A stretch of DNA of 64,000 bases from Micromonospora purpureochromogenes (GCF_900091515.1 NZ_LT607410.1:1488001-1552000), one strand, 5' to 3'. Shown: positions 45,210 through 53,853, counted from the stretch's first letter. Made by a program: numbers and translations. The notes: a model not told the origin generated them from the letters alone.

Positions 45210-45239
45210 GGGTCGGGCCACCTCGCGGTGACCCGACCC
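45210..45239 (-). terminator. Intercistronic stem-loop after the second binding-protein gene
   Basis: GGGTCGGG-C-CACC pairs with GGTG-A-CCCGACCC (one mismatch) around a TCGC loop. It occupies the same place as the 16594-16633 hairpin in the first operon and has the same GGGTCGGG core. Confidence 0.55.
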
Positions 45240-45250
45240 CACCAGCGCTG

Positions 45251-46855
45251 TTACTTGACGGCCTCGATCTTCAGCAGGTCGACCCGGTCGAAGAGATCCA
45301 TCTCCACGTTCTTGACCTTGGTCGAGTGCCCGAAGTTGTTCTGGCCGTACCGCAGCGGGATCACCGGCAGGTCCTCGGCCAGGAGGTCCTCCGCCGCCTG
45401 GTACTTCTTGATCGCCTCTTCCTCGTTCGGCGCCTTGGCGCCCTCGGCCAGCAGCTTGTCGAACTCGGGGTTGCTGTAGCCGTAGTAGTTCGAGGAACCG
45501 TTGGTGCTGTACAGCGGGCCCAGGTAGTTCTCCATGGACGGGTAGTCCATGACCCAGCCCATCCGGAACAGGCCGACCGGCTGCTTCGCCTTGAGCTTGG
45601 TCAGCAGGTCCGCGAACTTGGGCTCGGCGGTGCCGACGCACTCCACGCCCAGGTTGGCCTTGAGCTGGTTGCAGGTCGCGTCGATCCAGTCCTTGTGACC
45701 GCCGTCGCCGTTGTACGACAGCTCGATCTTGGACGGGCCACCCGCGGCCTGGTACATCGCCTTGGCCTTGGCCGGGTCGAACTCGCCCGCCGCGCCGATG
45801 GTGTTCTCCCGGTAGCCGGCCACGACCGGCGAGACGAAGGAACGGGCCGGCTGCTGCGAGTCCTTGAAGATCGACTTGGTGATCTCGTCCCGGTCGATCG
45901 CCATGGAGATCGCCTTGCGGACCTCGGGCTTGCTGAATTCCTTCTGGAACGTCGGGAACGACAGCACCTGCAGCGACGAGGCCGGGCTCTGCTGGAACCG
46001 GTCACCGAGGTCGGTGGCGGCCGTCGACAGGCTCTCGGTCGGGATGGTCTTGATGACGTCCAGGTTGTCCGAGAGCACGTCCGCGTAGGCCGCGGTCGGC
46101 TGCTGGTAGATCCGGAACTCGACGCCGGCCACCTTCGGCTTCTGGCCGGGGAAGGCGTCGTACTTCTCGACCTCGACCTTGGCGTCGTGCTGCCAGGTGC
46201 CCTTGATCTTGAACGGGCCCTGACCGACCGGCGCCTGCTCGTAGCCCTCGGCCAGCACGCCCGGGGCGGAGAAGGCCACCTTCGGCAGCGGGTAGAAGGC
46301 CGTGTAGCCGAGCATCGTCTTGAACTCGCTGTACGGCTCGGTCAGCGTCACGGTGAAGGTGAGGTCGTCGACCTTCTTCAGCCCGGACAGCGTCTTCGCG
46401 GCCGGCTTCTCGCCCTGCAGGTCCGCGTAGCCGGCGACCTTCTCGAAGAAGTAGCTCGAGTTCTGACCGTTGGGGGCGTACGCGCCGTAGTTCCAGGCGT
46501 CGATGTAGCTCTCGGCCGTGACCTTCTCGCCGTTGTGGAAGGTGTAGCCGTCCTTCAGCTTGATCGTCCAGACCTTGTTGTCCGACGACGTCACCGACTC
46601 GGCCGCCACCTCGTACGGCTTGTTGGCCTCGTCATAGTCGACCAGCGGGCTGAACAGGGCGGCGAGCACCTGCGAACCACTGGTCTCGTTGGTGTTGGTG
46701 GGCACCAGGTGCTGCGGCTCGGCGATCTCGATCCGCACGGCCGCGTTGGGGTCGCTCTTCCCTGATCCGCCGTCGCCGCCCGAGCCGCAGGCCACCAGGC
46801 CAAGCGTCACCGCGAGCGGGAGAGCGGTCCAGGCGGCAAGCCTACGAACTCGCAT
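45251..46855 (-). CDS. Peptide ABC transporter substrate-binding lipoprotein (second importer)
   Basis: A 534-residue SBP_bac_5 protein. The lipobox is LGLVACGSGG (Cys near 23). VWTIKLKDGYTFHNGEKVTA and DAWNYGAYAPNGQNSSYFFE match the first importer's protein, and the C-terminus has EDLLAEDLPVIPLRYGQNN. It binds peptides or related solutes outside the membrane. It is the first gene of its operon and probably the most expressed, given the stem-loop behind it. Confidence 0.93.
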   Translation of the reverse strand: MRVRRLAAWTALPLAVTLGLVACGSGGDGGSGKSDPNAAVRIEIAEPQHLVPTNTNETSGSQVLAALFSPLVDYDEANKPYEVAAESVTSSDNKVWTIKLKDGYTFHNGEKVTAESYIDAWNYGAYAPNGQNSSYFFEKVAGYADLQGEKPAAKTLSGLKKVDDLTFTVTLTEPYSEFKTMLGYTAFYPLPKVAFSAPGVLAEGYEQAPVGQGPFKIKGTWQHDAKVEVEKYDAFPGQKPKVAGVEFRIYQQPTAAYADVLSDNLDVIKTIPTESLSTAATDLGDRFQQSPASSLQVLSFPTFQKEFSKPEVRKAISMAIDRDEITKSIFKDSQQPARSFVSPVVAGYRENTIGAAGEFDPAKAKAMYQAAGGPSKIELSYNGDGGHKDWIDATCNQLKANLGVECVGTAEPKFADLLTKLKAKQPVGLFRMGWVMDYPSMENYLGPLYSTNGSSNYYGYSNPEFDKLLAEGAKAPNEEEAIKKYQAAEDLLAEDLPVIPLRYGQNNFGHSTKVKNVEMDLFDRVDLLKIEAVK

Positions 46856-47267
46856 TGAGTCTCCTCATCTCCTCACGCTGCGCAGTCTGGCCCGGCGCTG
46901 GGTAACGCTGCGCAACGTTGGGCAACGGTAGGTCGCGGCCGGCTGTTCGGCAACGAGAGCGTTGCGAACCAGTAACGGAAGGGCTGCCCGGGTCTTGTCG
47001 CGCTTCCACCCCTCTGCTATCGGTGGTGCGGCGAAGCCGCTGCTCAATGTCGGCTTCGAGGCTGGCGTTCCGCGCCCGGGGCGCGCTCCGGATCGCCGTG
47101 CGTGCCTGCCGGCTTGTTGTCCGGTCTGTGCTGTGTCACGCCCGCTGTCCGCCCTCGGTTGTGGTTGACTCCACACATGGTTACTCTGGGTGATTAAGCG
47201 CACGTCACGGAAAGTCACGGTTGGTCGTCGTCCCAACCTGCGGCCGTCGCCGTGAGACGATCTGGAC
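46856..47267. other. Divergent intergenic region between second importer and folD
   Basis: 412 bases without a credible gene. The importer side (46895-46980) is full of short CAACG/CGTTG elements, including CGCAACGTTG at 46911-46920. The folD side holds TTGACT (47165-47170) and a direct repeat GTCACGG spaced by 10 nt (47204-47210 and 47214-47220), possibly a response-regulator site. Confidence 0.45.
46911..46920. promoter_or_regulatory. CGCAACGTTG motif upstream of second importer
   Basis: The same 10-mer as at 16665-16674, with the nearby extension GGGCAACGG. It is 56 nt upstream of the binding-protein start. Candidate operator only. Confidence 0.3.
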
Positions 47268-48128
47268 GTGACGGCGACGATCCTGGACGGCAAGGCGACC
47301 GCGGCGGAGATCAAGGACGAGTTGCGGACGCGGGTCAAGGCGCTCGCGGAGTGCGGCATCACCCCGGGCCTCGGCACCGTCCTGGTCGGGGCGGACCCGG
47401 GCTCCCAGGCGTACGTCAACGGCAAGCACCGGGACTGCGCCGAGGTCGGGATCGCCTCCATCCGCCGCGAGCTGCCCGCCGACGCCACCCAGCAGCAGGT
47501 CGACGCGGTCCTCGCCGAGCTGAACGCCGACCCGGCCTGTCACGGCTACATCGTCCAGCTGCCGCTCCCGGCCCACCTGGACACCCAGCGCGCGCTGGAG
47601 ATGATCGACCCGGACAAGGACGCCGACGGCCTGCACCCGGTGAACCTCGGCCGGCTGGTGCTGGGCTACGACGCCCCGCTGCCCTGCACCCCGCGCGGCA
47701 TCGTCGAGCTGCTCCGCCGGCACGACGTGCCACTGCGCGGCGCGACGGTCGCCGTGGTCGGCCGGGGCAACACCGTCGGCCGTCCGCTGGGTCTGCTGCT
47801 CACCCGGCGCAGCGAGAACGCCACCGTGACGCTGTGCCACACCGGCACCCTCGACCTCGCCTCGCACACCCGCGCCGCCGACATCGTCATCGTGGCCGCC
47901 GGCGTGCCCGGCCTGCTCACCGCCGACATGGTCAGCCCCGGTGCCGTGGTGGTCGACGTCGGCATCACCCGGGTGATCGGGCCGGACGGCAAGGGCCGCT
48001 ACACCGGTGACGTCGACCCGCAGGTGACCGAGGTGGCCGGCGGGCTGGTCCCGATGCCGGGCGGCGTGGGTCCGATGACCCGCGCCATGCTGCTGACCAA
48101 CGTGGTCGAGCGCGCCGAGCGCGGCTGA
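47268..48128 (+). CDS. folD: Methylenetetrahydrofolate dehydrogenase / methenyl-THF cyclohydrolase
   Basis: A 286-residue bifunctional enzyme that makes 10-formyl-THF for purine synthesis (used by purN and purH). Active-site Tyr and Lys are in [12 protein letters not shown]; the folate-side block is [10 protein letters not shown]; the NADP loop is [13 protein letters not shown]; and [13 protein letters not shown] closes the protein. GTG start with no clear Shine-Dalgarno. It is a single gene. Confidence 0.97.
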   Translation: MTATILDGKATAAEIKDELRTRVKALAECGITPGLGTVLVGADPGSQAYVNGKHRDCAEVGIASIRRELPADATQQQVDAVLAELNADPACHGYIVQLPLPAHLDTQRALEMIDPDKDADGLHPVNLGRLVLGYDAPLPCTPRGIVELLRRHDVPLRGATVAVVGRGNTVGRPLGLLLTRRSENATVTLCHTGTLDLASHTRAADIVIVAAGVPGLLTADMVSPGAVVVDVGITRVIGPDGKGRYTGDVDPQVTEVAGGLVPMPGGVGPMTRAMLLTNVVERAERG

Positions 48129-48209
48129 GCCGGGGCGAACCGGGCGGCGGTGACGTTCGCCCCATCCCGGCGATGCCCGCCGCCCCTGGCCGGATCGGTG
48201 CCAGGATGA

Positions 48210-48241
48210 CTGATACGGTCCGGAAAACCGACTGGTATCAG
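48210..48241. promoter_or_regulatory. Palindrome over the mdh promoter
   Basis: CTGATAC and GTATCAG are perfect 7-bp arms 18 nt apart, with an inner CCGG/CCG pairing. A TACGGT -10-like box overlaps the left arm and the mdh Shine-Dalgarno begins at the right arm. Confidence 0.4.
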
Positions 48242-48255
48242 GGAGTGGGACGACC

Positions 48256-49206
48256 ATGGGTAAGAAGGTCACTGTCGTCGGGGCCGGCTTCTACGGCTCC
48301 ACCACCGCACAGCGCCTGGCCGAGTACGACGTCTTCGACACCGTCGTGATCACCGACATCGTGGAGGGCAAGCCGGCGGGTCTCGCGCTGGACCTCAACC
48401 AGTCCCGCGCGGTCGAGGGCTTCGAGACCAAGGTCGTCGGCGTCACCACCGGCCCGAACGGCGAGGGCTACGAGGCCATCGAGGGCTCGGACGTCGTCGT
48501 CATCACCGCCGGCCTCCCGCGCAAGCCGGGCATGAGTCGGATGGACCTGCTGGAGACGAACGCCAAGATCGTCCGTCAGGTGGCCGAGAACGTCGCCAAG
48601 TACGCCCCGAACGCGGTCGTCATCGTGGTCTCCAACCCGCTGGACGAGATGACCGCGCTGGCCCAGCTCGCCACCCAGTTCCCGAAGAACCGGGTGCTCG
48701 GCCAGGCCGGCATGCTCGACACCGCCCGGTTCACCAACTTCGTCGCCGAGGCCCTCCAGGTGCCGGTGAAGTCGGTCCGGACCCTGACCCTCGGCTCGCA
48801 CGGCGACACCATGGTCCCGGTGCCGTCGAAGAGCACGGTGAACGGCAAGCCGCTGCGCGACGCGATGCCGGCCGAGCAGATCGAGGAGCTGGTCGTCAAG
48901 ACCCGCAACGGTGGCGCCGAGGTGGTGGCGCTGCTGAAGACCGGCTCGGCGTACTACGCCCCGTCGGCCGCCGCCGCCCGGATGGCCAAGGCCGTCGCGG
49001 AGGACTCCGGGGAGGTCATGCCGGTCTGCGCCTGGGTCGACGGCGAGTACGGCATCTCCGGCGTCTACCTGGGTGTCGAGGCCGAGATCGGTGCCGAGGG
49101 CGTCAAGCGGGTCGTCGAGACCGACCTGGACGCCGACGAGCTGGCCAGCCTGAAGGAGGCCGCCGAGGCCGTCCGCGCCAAGCAGGGCGACATCGCCAGC
49201 ATGTGA
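48256..49206 (+). CDS. mdh: Malate dehydrogenase (LDH-like type)
   Basis: A 316-residue NAD-dependent enzyme of the TCA cycle. The NAD loop is VVGAGFYGSTTAQRLAEYD. Substrate Arg residues lie in LPRKPGMSRMDLL, the Asp-Arg pair in GMLDTARFTNF and the catalytic His in LGSHGDTMVPV. GGGAGTGGG precedes the ATG. A palindrome covers the promoter and a terminator follows. Confidence 0.96.
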   Translation: MGKKVTVVGAGFYGSTTAQRLAEYDVFDTVVITDIVEGKPAGLALDLNQSRAVEGFETKVVGVTTGPNGEGYEAIEGSDVVVITAGLPRKPGMSRMDLLETNAKIVRQVAENVAKYAPNAVVIVVSNPLDEMTALAQLATQFPKNRVLGQAGMLDTARFTNFVAEALQVPVKSVRTLTLGSHGDTMVPVPSKSTVNGKPLRDAMPAEQIEELVVKTRNGGAEVVALLKTGSAYYAPSAAAARMAKAVAEDSGEVMPVCAWVDGEYGISGVYLGVEAEIGAEGVKRVVETDLDADELASLKEAAEAVRAKQGDIASM

Positions 49207-49223
49207 TCCACCAGCACCACCCA

Positions 49224-49258
49224 AAGGGGGCACGCCAGCACCACCGGCGTGCCCCCTT
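49224..49258 (+). terminator. Terminator of mdh
   Basis: AAGGGGGCACGCC (49224-49236) pairs exactly with GGCGTGCCCCCTT (49246-49258); loop of 9 nt. Confidence 0.85.
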
Positions 49259-49300
49259 CCACATCCCCACCCAACCCGCCGGCCGGCCGCCCCACCGCCC

Positions 49301-49356
49301 TGATCAACAAGTCTGCGTCAGAAACGCCGCTTGGGATGACGCAAACTTCTTGATCA
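49301..49356. repeat. 20-bp palindrome at the mdh/metallo-hydrolase junction
   Basis: TGATCAACAAGTCTGCGTCA (49301-49320) is opposed by 49337-49356, matching at 18 of 20 positions. It is AT-rich for this genome and supplies the last codons of the broken metallo-hydrolase frame. Confidence 0.75.
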
Positions 49357-50208
49357 ACGCGAGGGAGGGCGGGGAGGGGGAGCGCGGGTGGGGGAGGGGG
49401 CTAGAGGGGGGGAAGGGGGTGCCCAGGTGGGGGGTGGCCAGGTGGGTGGGGGTGGGGGTGGTGGCGAGGGTGTGGAGGAGGGTCTTGCGGGAGGTGCGGG
49501 CGGTCGGCAAGTCCTCCTCGTGGGCGTAGGCCAGGTCGGGGTCGACGAGTTGCACGGCATGCACCAGGAGGTCGCCGGTGAGCAGGAGGCGCTCGTCGCC
49601 GGAGTCGACCAGCACCGACTGGTGGCCGGGGGTGTGCCCGGGGGTGCTCAGCAGGCGTCCCCCGGGGTGAGCGGGGTGTCGCCGTCGACCACCCGGAGCT
49701 GGCCGGCGGCGCGCAACGGCGCGACCAGGCCGGCCGGCAGCCCGGGGTTGATCGTCTCCATCGCGTCCAGCTCGGCCCGCTGCACCAGGTAGTCGGCGTT
49801 CGGGAAGTACGGGCGGCCGGGCGTGCCGGTGACCGCCCAGCCGATGTGGTCGCTGTGCAGGTGGGTGAGGACGACGGTGCGCACGTCGGCGGGGTCGATG
49901 CCGGCGGCGGCCAGTTCGGCGGGGAGCCGCCCCGGCACCGGCGCCCAGCTCGCGGCGGGCGAGCCGGCCGGTCCGATGCCGGCGTCGACCAGCGTGACCG
50001 GTCCGTCGCCGGTGCGGAACGCGAAGCTGCGGAACGGCAGCCACCAGCGGCCGTCGGCGGTGACCGAGGCCGGGTCGCGCCGGTCCGCCTCGCGCCAGTG
50101 CGCCGCGGTGGCGTCGGGGAACGCCTCGGTGCGGGGCTGGAAGAACGGCCCCTCGCCGTCGGTGAGCGCGGTGACCGTGATAGACCCGAGGGTACGGCTC
50201 AATGGCAT
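49304..50208 (-). pseudogene. MBL-fold metallo-hydrolase interrupted by a frameshift
   Basis: The first frame runs from the ATG at 50208 to a TGA at 49648 (186 residues) and has the metal motif THLHSDHIGWAV. The rest of the domain, with STPGHTPGHQSVLVDSG and LLLTGDLLVHA, is in another frame that is open to 49304. The switch maps to a CCCCGGGGG run at about 49658-49666, where one missing base accounts for the break. Neither part alone has all the zinc ligands. The C-terminal 40 residues run into a G-rich tract and palindrome and are unlike the family. Either a sequencing indel or a recent pseudogene. Confidence 0.8.
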
Positions 50209-50292
50209 CGGGTGATGATGCCAGTGATCTCCCGTGCCGGGCGTCCGGTTATCCGGCCGACCGAGGCCGGCTGGGGGGTGCCGGCCCGTTTC

Positions 50293-50308
50293 CAGTACGC
50301 TCGTACTG
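50293..50308. promoter_or_regulatory. Palindrome over the icd -10 region
   Basis: CAGTAC-GCTC-GTACTG is a perfect inverted repeat. TACGCT, a good -10 match, lies inside it (50296-50301), about 43 nt before the icd start. Confidence 0.45.
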
Positions 50309-50343
50309 CTTGAGCACGTGTCCCCCGAGAGGAGCGCCGGTCG

Positions 50344-51561
50344 ATGGCGAAGATCAAGGTAAACAACCCGGTCGTGGAGCTCGACGGCGACGAGATGACC
50401 CGGATCATCTGGAAGCAGATCCGTGAGCAGCTGATCCTGCCCTACCTCGACGTCGACCTGCACTACTACGACCTCTCGATCCAGCACCGGGACGAGACCG
50501 ACGACCAGGTCACCGTCGACGCCGCCAACGCCATCAAGGAGCACGGCGTCGGCGTCAAGTGCGCGACCATCACCCCGGACGAGGCCCGGGTCGAGGAGTT
50601 CGGCCTGAAGAAGATGTGGCGGTCGCCGAACGGCACCATCCGCAACATCCTCGGCGGCGTCGTCTTCCGCGAGCCGATCATCATGTCCAACGTGCCGCGG
50701 CTCGTCCCCGGCTGGACCAAGCCGATCATCATCGGCCGGCACGCCCACGGTGACCAGTACAAGGCCACCGACTTCGTCGTCCCCGGCCCGGGCACGGTGA
50801 CCATCACCTACACCCCGGCCGACGGCGGCGCCCCGATGGAGATGGAGGTCGCCAACTTCCCCGGCGGCGGCATCGCCATGGGCATGTACAACTTCGACGA
50901 CTCGATCCGGGACTTCGCCCGGGCCTCGTTCCGGTACGGCCTGGACCGCAACTACCCGGTCTACCTGTCCACCAAGAACACCATCCTCAAGGCGTACGAC
51001 GGCCGGTTCAAGGACGTCTTCGCCGAGGTGTTCGAGAACGAGTTCAAGGCCGAGTTCGACGCCGCCGGCATCACCTACGAGCACCGGCTGATCGACGACA
51101 TGGTCGCCGCCGCGCTCAAGTGGGAGGGCGGCTACGTCTGGGCCTGCAAGAACTACGACGGTGACGTGCAGTCCGACACCGTCGCCCAGGGCTTCGGCTC
51201 GCTCGGCCTGATGACCTCGGTCCTGCTCTCCCCGGACGGCCGCACCGTCGAGGCCGAGGCCGCGCACGGCACGGTCACCCGGCACTACCGGCAGTGGCAG
51301 AAGGGCGAGAAGACCTCGACCAACCCGATCGCGTCGATCTACGCCTGGACCCGGGGCCTGGCCCACCGGGGCAAGCTGGACGGCACCCAGGCGGTCACCG
51401 AGTTCGCCAACACCCTGGAGCAGGTCATCGTGGACACCGTCGAGGGCGGCCAGATGACCAAGGACCTCTCGCTGCTCATCTCGCGGGACGCCCCGTGGCT
51501 GACCACCGACGAGTTCATGAACGCGCTCGACGAGAACCTGGCGCGCAAGCTCGCCGCCTGA
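50344..51561 (+). CDS. icd: Isocitrate dehydrogenase, NADP-dependent homodimeric type
   Basis: A 405-residue enzyme of the eukaryote-like subfamily II. It starts [20 protein letters not shown]. Isocitrate-binding residues are in [20 protein letters not shown], the catalytic Tyr region around [20 protein letters not shown], metal Asp in [14 protein letters not shown] and [10 protein letters not shown], and the NADP-binding part in [28 protein letters not shown] precedes the ATG. It makes 2-oxoglutarate and NADPH. It is a monocistronic unit with a hairpin after it. Confidence 0.97.
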   Translation: MAKIKVNNPVVELDGDEMTRIIWKQIREQLILPYLDVDLHYYDLSIQHRDETDDQVTVDAANAIKEHGVGVKCATITPDEARVEEFGLKKMWRSPNGTIRNILGGVVFREPIIMSNVPRLVPGWTKPIIIGRHAHGDQYKATDFVVPGPGTVTITYTPADGGAPMEMEVANFPGGGIAMGMYNFDDSIRDFARASFRYGLDRNYPVYLSTKNTILKAYDGRFKDVFAEVFENEFKAEFDAAGITYEHRLIDDMVAAALKWEGGYVWACKNYDGDVQSDTVAQGFGSLGLMTSVLLSPDGRTVEAEAAHGTVTRHYRQWQKGEKTSTNPIASIYAWTRGLAHRGKLDGTQAVTEFANTLEQVIVDTVEGGQMTKDLSLLISRDAPWLTTDEFMNALDENLARKLAA

Positions 51562-51585
51562 TCCTCGTACCGCGTCACCGACCGG

Positions 51586-51609
51586 GCCCGCCGGCTGCCG
51601 CCGGCGGGC
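51586..51609 (+). terminator. Terminator of icd
   Basis: GCCCGCCGGC (51586-51595) pairs exactly with GCCGGCGGGC (51600-51609), with a 4-nt loop, 25 nt after the stop. Confidence 0.75.
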
Positions 51610-51761
51610 TCCGTCGTATCCGGGCCGCGCCGCGGTGTCCGAGCGAGCGGACCGCGCGACCCGCCGCGAACGGTGGCGATCAATCCGTGGGCGCAGCCCC
51701 CGGCGTCACCGGGGTGGGCGTGGGTCGTTGAAGTGGGTGGACGTGATGCCAGTCTCGTCCA

Positions 51762-51874
51762 GGAAGGTTGACCGCGATCGCCTCGCGGCACGAGTGCCGA
51801 TCAGCCAACCTTCCCGGCTGTCGCGCACAGCCAGCCGTCCCTTCCCTGCGGGGGCCCTGTCCCGGGCCCCCCGC
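51762..51874. ncRNA. Candidate structured RNA: three consecutive hairpins
   Basis: Hairpin 1 (51762-51814) stacks GGAAGGTTG/CAACCTTCC, GATCG/CGATC and CTCG/CGAG with small internal loops and a CGGCA loop. Hairpin 2 (51816-51832) is GGCTGT/ACAGCC with loop CGCGC. Hairpin 3 (51848-51874) is GCGGGGGCCC paired to GGGCCCCCCGC with one bulged C, like a terminator. The strand cannot be decided. I could not match it to SRP RNA, RNase P, tmRNA or 6C RNA. A mobile palindrome is an alternative. Confidence 0.35.
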
Positions 51875-51925
51875 GCCCTGTTCCCCTGGCGTGGCCGCAT
51901 ACCGCCGCCGGGACACGGACCGGGG

Positions 51926-53005
51926 TCAGGCGGCGCGGAGCCGCTCCGCGGCCCGCTCGGGCGCGATGTCGTTGATGAAGACCCCCATGCCGGACTCCGA
52001 GCCGGCCAGGTACTTCAGCTTGTCCTTGGCCCGCCGGATGCTGAACAGCTGAAGGTGCAGGTGACCCAGCTCCCGGTCGATCCGCACCGGCGCCTGGTGC
52101 CAGGCCGAGATGTACGGCATCGGCAGGTCGAAGAGCCGGTCGAAGCGGCGCAGCACGTCCAGGTAGAGCGGGCCGAACGCGTCCCGCTCGGCGTCGGTCA
52201 ACGCCGGGATGTCGGGCACCGGCCGGTGCGGCGCCACGTGCACCTCGAACGGCCAGCGGGCGGCCGCCGGGACGTACGCCGTCCAGTGCTCGTTGCTGGT
52301 GACCACCCGGTCGCCGGCGGCCCGCTCGGCGGCGAGGACGTCGGCGTAGAGGTTGCCCCCGCCGGTGCGCTCGGCGTGCCGGCGGGCGGCGGCCAGCAGC
52401 GACCGGGTCCGCGGCGTCAGGAACGGGTACGCGTAGATCTGCCCGTGCGGGTGGTGCAGGGTCACCCCGATCTCCACGCCCCGGTTCTCGAAGCAGAACA
52501 CCTGCTCGACGCCGGGCAGCTCGGCGAGCGCCACGGTCCGGTCGGCCAGCGCGTCCAGCACGGTGCGCACCCGGCGCGGCGGCAGGCCGGCGAACGAGGC
52601 GTTGTGGTCGTCGGTGAAGCAGACCACCTCGCAGCGGCCCCGGCCCGGGCGTACCGGGGTGAACGGGGTGATCTCGGCCGGCTCGTCGGCCACCCGCTGG
52701 CTCAGCGAGGGGAACCGGTTCTCGAACACGGCCACGTCGTAGTCGGGGGCCGGGATCTCGCTGAGCCGGTCGCCCCGGGTGGGGCAGAGCGGGCACTGGT
52801 CGGCCGGGGGGAGGAAGGTGCGGGTCTGCCGGTGCACCGCCACCGCCACCCACTCGTCGGTCAGCGGGTCGTACCGCAGCTGGGAGGCGGGCGGGGGAGG
52901 GGGCAGCTCGCGCCGGTCCGGCTGGTCGCGGACCGCGTCGTCCCGTTCGTCGAAGTAGATCAGCTCACGGCCGTCCGCCAGTTCGATCGCCGTACGCTTT
53001 TTCAC
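51926..53005 (-). CDS. galT: Galactose-1-phosphate uridylyltransferase
   Basis: A 359-residue HIT-superfamily enzyme that exchanges UMP between UDP-glucose and galactose-1-phosphate. The nucleophile motif HPHGQ is at about 180-185 (VTLHHPHGQIYAYPF). Zinc-type cysteines are in DQCPLCPTRGDRL. The second half has SNEHWTAYVPAAARWPFEVH and the final HLHLQLFSIRR. The GTG at 53005 overlaps the stop of the DeoR-family gene, so the two are co-translated; the regulator is probably galactose-linked. No galK or galE is adjacent. Confidence 0.94.
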   Translation of the reverse strand: MKKRTAIELADGRELIYFDERDDAVRDQPDRRELPPPPPASQLRYDPLTDEWVAVAVHRQTRTFLPPADQCPLCPTRGDRLSEIPAPDYDVAVFENRFPSLSQRVADEPAEITPFTPVRPGRGRCEVVCFTDDHNASFAGLPPRRVRTVLDALADRTVALAELPGVEQVFCFENRGVEIGVTLHHPHGQIYAYPFLTPRTRSLLAAARRHAERTGGGNLYADVLAAERAAGDRVVTSNEHWTAYVPAAARWPFEVHVAPHRPVPDIPALTDAERDAFGPLYLDVLRRFDRLFDLPMPYISAWHQAPVRIDRELGHLHLQLFSIRRAKDKLKYLAGSESGMGVFINDIAPERAAERLRAA

Positions 53006-53808
53006 CGCGCCGTCCCCTCCGTCGTCGCCCGGCCCGTGCTCGCCACGACCACCAGCTCGCCCACCTTCTCGTCCAGTACCCGGCGCGCCTCGGGAGCCAG
53101 CCGGTCGTCGGTGACCAGCACGTCGGCCGCGCCGAGGCCGACGATCGAGGAGATGCCCACGGTGCCCCACTTGGTGTGGTCGGCCAGCACCACCAACCGG
53201 TCGGCGGCGGCCACCAGGGCCCGGTCGGTCTCCGCCTCCATCAGGTTCGGTGTGGTGAAGCCGGCCCGCTCGGTGATCCCGTGCACGCCGAGGAAGAGCA
53301 GGTCCAGGTGCAGGGAGCGGATCGCCTCCACGGCCAGCGGGCCGACCAGCGCGTCGGACGGGGTGCGCACCCCGCCGGTGAGCACCACGGTCTGGTCGGT
53401 GCGGCCCTGCGCGTGCAGGATCTCGGCCACCGGCAGCGAGTTGGTCACCACGGTCAGCCCGGGCACGTCGACCAGGCGGCGGGCCAGCTCGGCGGTGGTG
53501 GTGCCGGCCGACAGCGCGACCGCCGCGCCGGGGTGGACCAGCTCGGCGGCCCGGCCGGCGATGGCGGCCTTCTCCGCGAGCTGCCGCACCGACTTGGCGT
53601 GGAAGCCCGGCTCGTCGGTGGAGCTGGGGCCGGGGACGGTGGCGCCACCGTGCACCTTGGCCAGCAGGCCCTGCTCGTGCAGCGTCTCCAGATCACGCCG
53701 GATGGTCATGTCGGAGACGCCGAACTCGGCCGCCAGCTCGGTGACGCGGACGCCACCGGTGGTGCGGACCCGGTCGAGGATGGCCGCCTGCCGCTGCCGC
53801 GCCAGCAT
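53002..53808 (-). CDS. DeoR-family transcriptional regulator
   Basis: A 268-residue sugar-metabolism repressor. The N-terminal winged HTH has QAAILDRVRTTGGVRVTELA and GVSDMTIRRDLETLHEQGLL. The C-terminal DeoRC sensor domain has LSAGTTTAELARRL and the phospho-sugar type loop VVLTGGVRTPSDALVGPLA. The ATG at 53808 has GGAGG about 9 nt upstream; an in-frame GTG at 53841 is possible. It heads the operon with galT and likely represses it until a sugar phosphate binds. Confidence 0.92.
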   Translation of the reverse strand: MLARQRQAAILDRVRTTGGVRVTELAAEFGVSDMTIRRDLETLHEQGLLAKVHGGATVPGPSSTDEPGFHAKSVRQLAEKAAIAGRAAELVHPGAAVALSAGTTTAELARRLVDVPGLTVVTNSLPVAEILHAQGRTDQTVVLTGGVRTPSDALVGPLAVEAIRSLHLDLLFLGVHGITERAGFTTPNLMEAETDRALVAAADRLVVLADHTKWGTVGISSIVGLGAADVLVTDDRLAPEARRVLDEKVGELVVVASTGRATTEGTAR

Positions 53809-53853
53809 CCGTCCGTACCTCCGGCTCCCGCGCACTCTCACACGCGCTCAAAC

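Larger units (their letters stand above)
51562..51925. other. Convergent intergenic region between icd and galT
   Basis: 364 bases with no conserved protein-coding gene. It holds the icd terminator, a CCCCGG/CCGGGG hairpin near 51695-51711, and a cluster of three consecutive hairpins at 51762-51874 that looks like a structured RNA or palindromic element. It is unusually long for a convergent junction in this window. Confidence 0.5.

Noticed and set aside
47204..47220. PHO box upstream of folD
   Set aside because: The GTCACGG direct repeat has 10-nt spacing and does not match the GTTCACC-type units spaced by 11 nt; folD is not an expected PhoP target.
49224..49258. mdh hairpin as part of the palindrome family
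   Set aside because: It is a GC-rich stem directly after the gene and is fully explained as an ordinary terminator.
51680..51916. Minus-strand ORF of 78 codons between icd and galT
   Set aside because: It runs through the three-hairpin element, another frame is open over the same bases, and the predicted protein is low-complexity Arg/Pro/Gly sequence without a recognisable domain.
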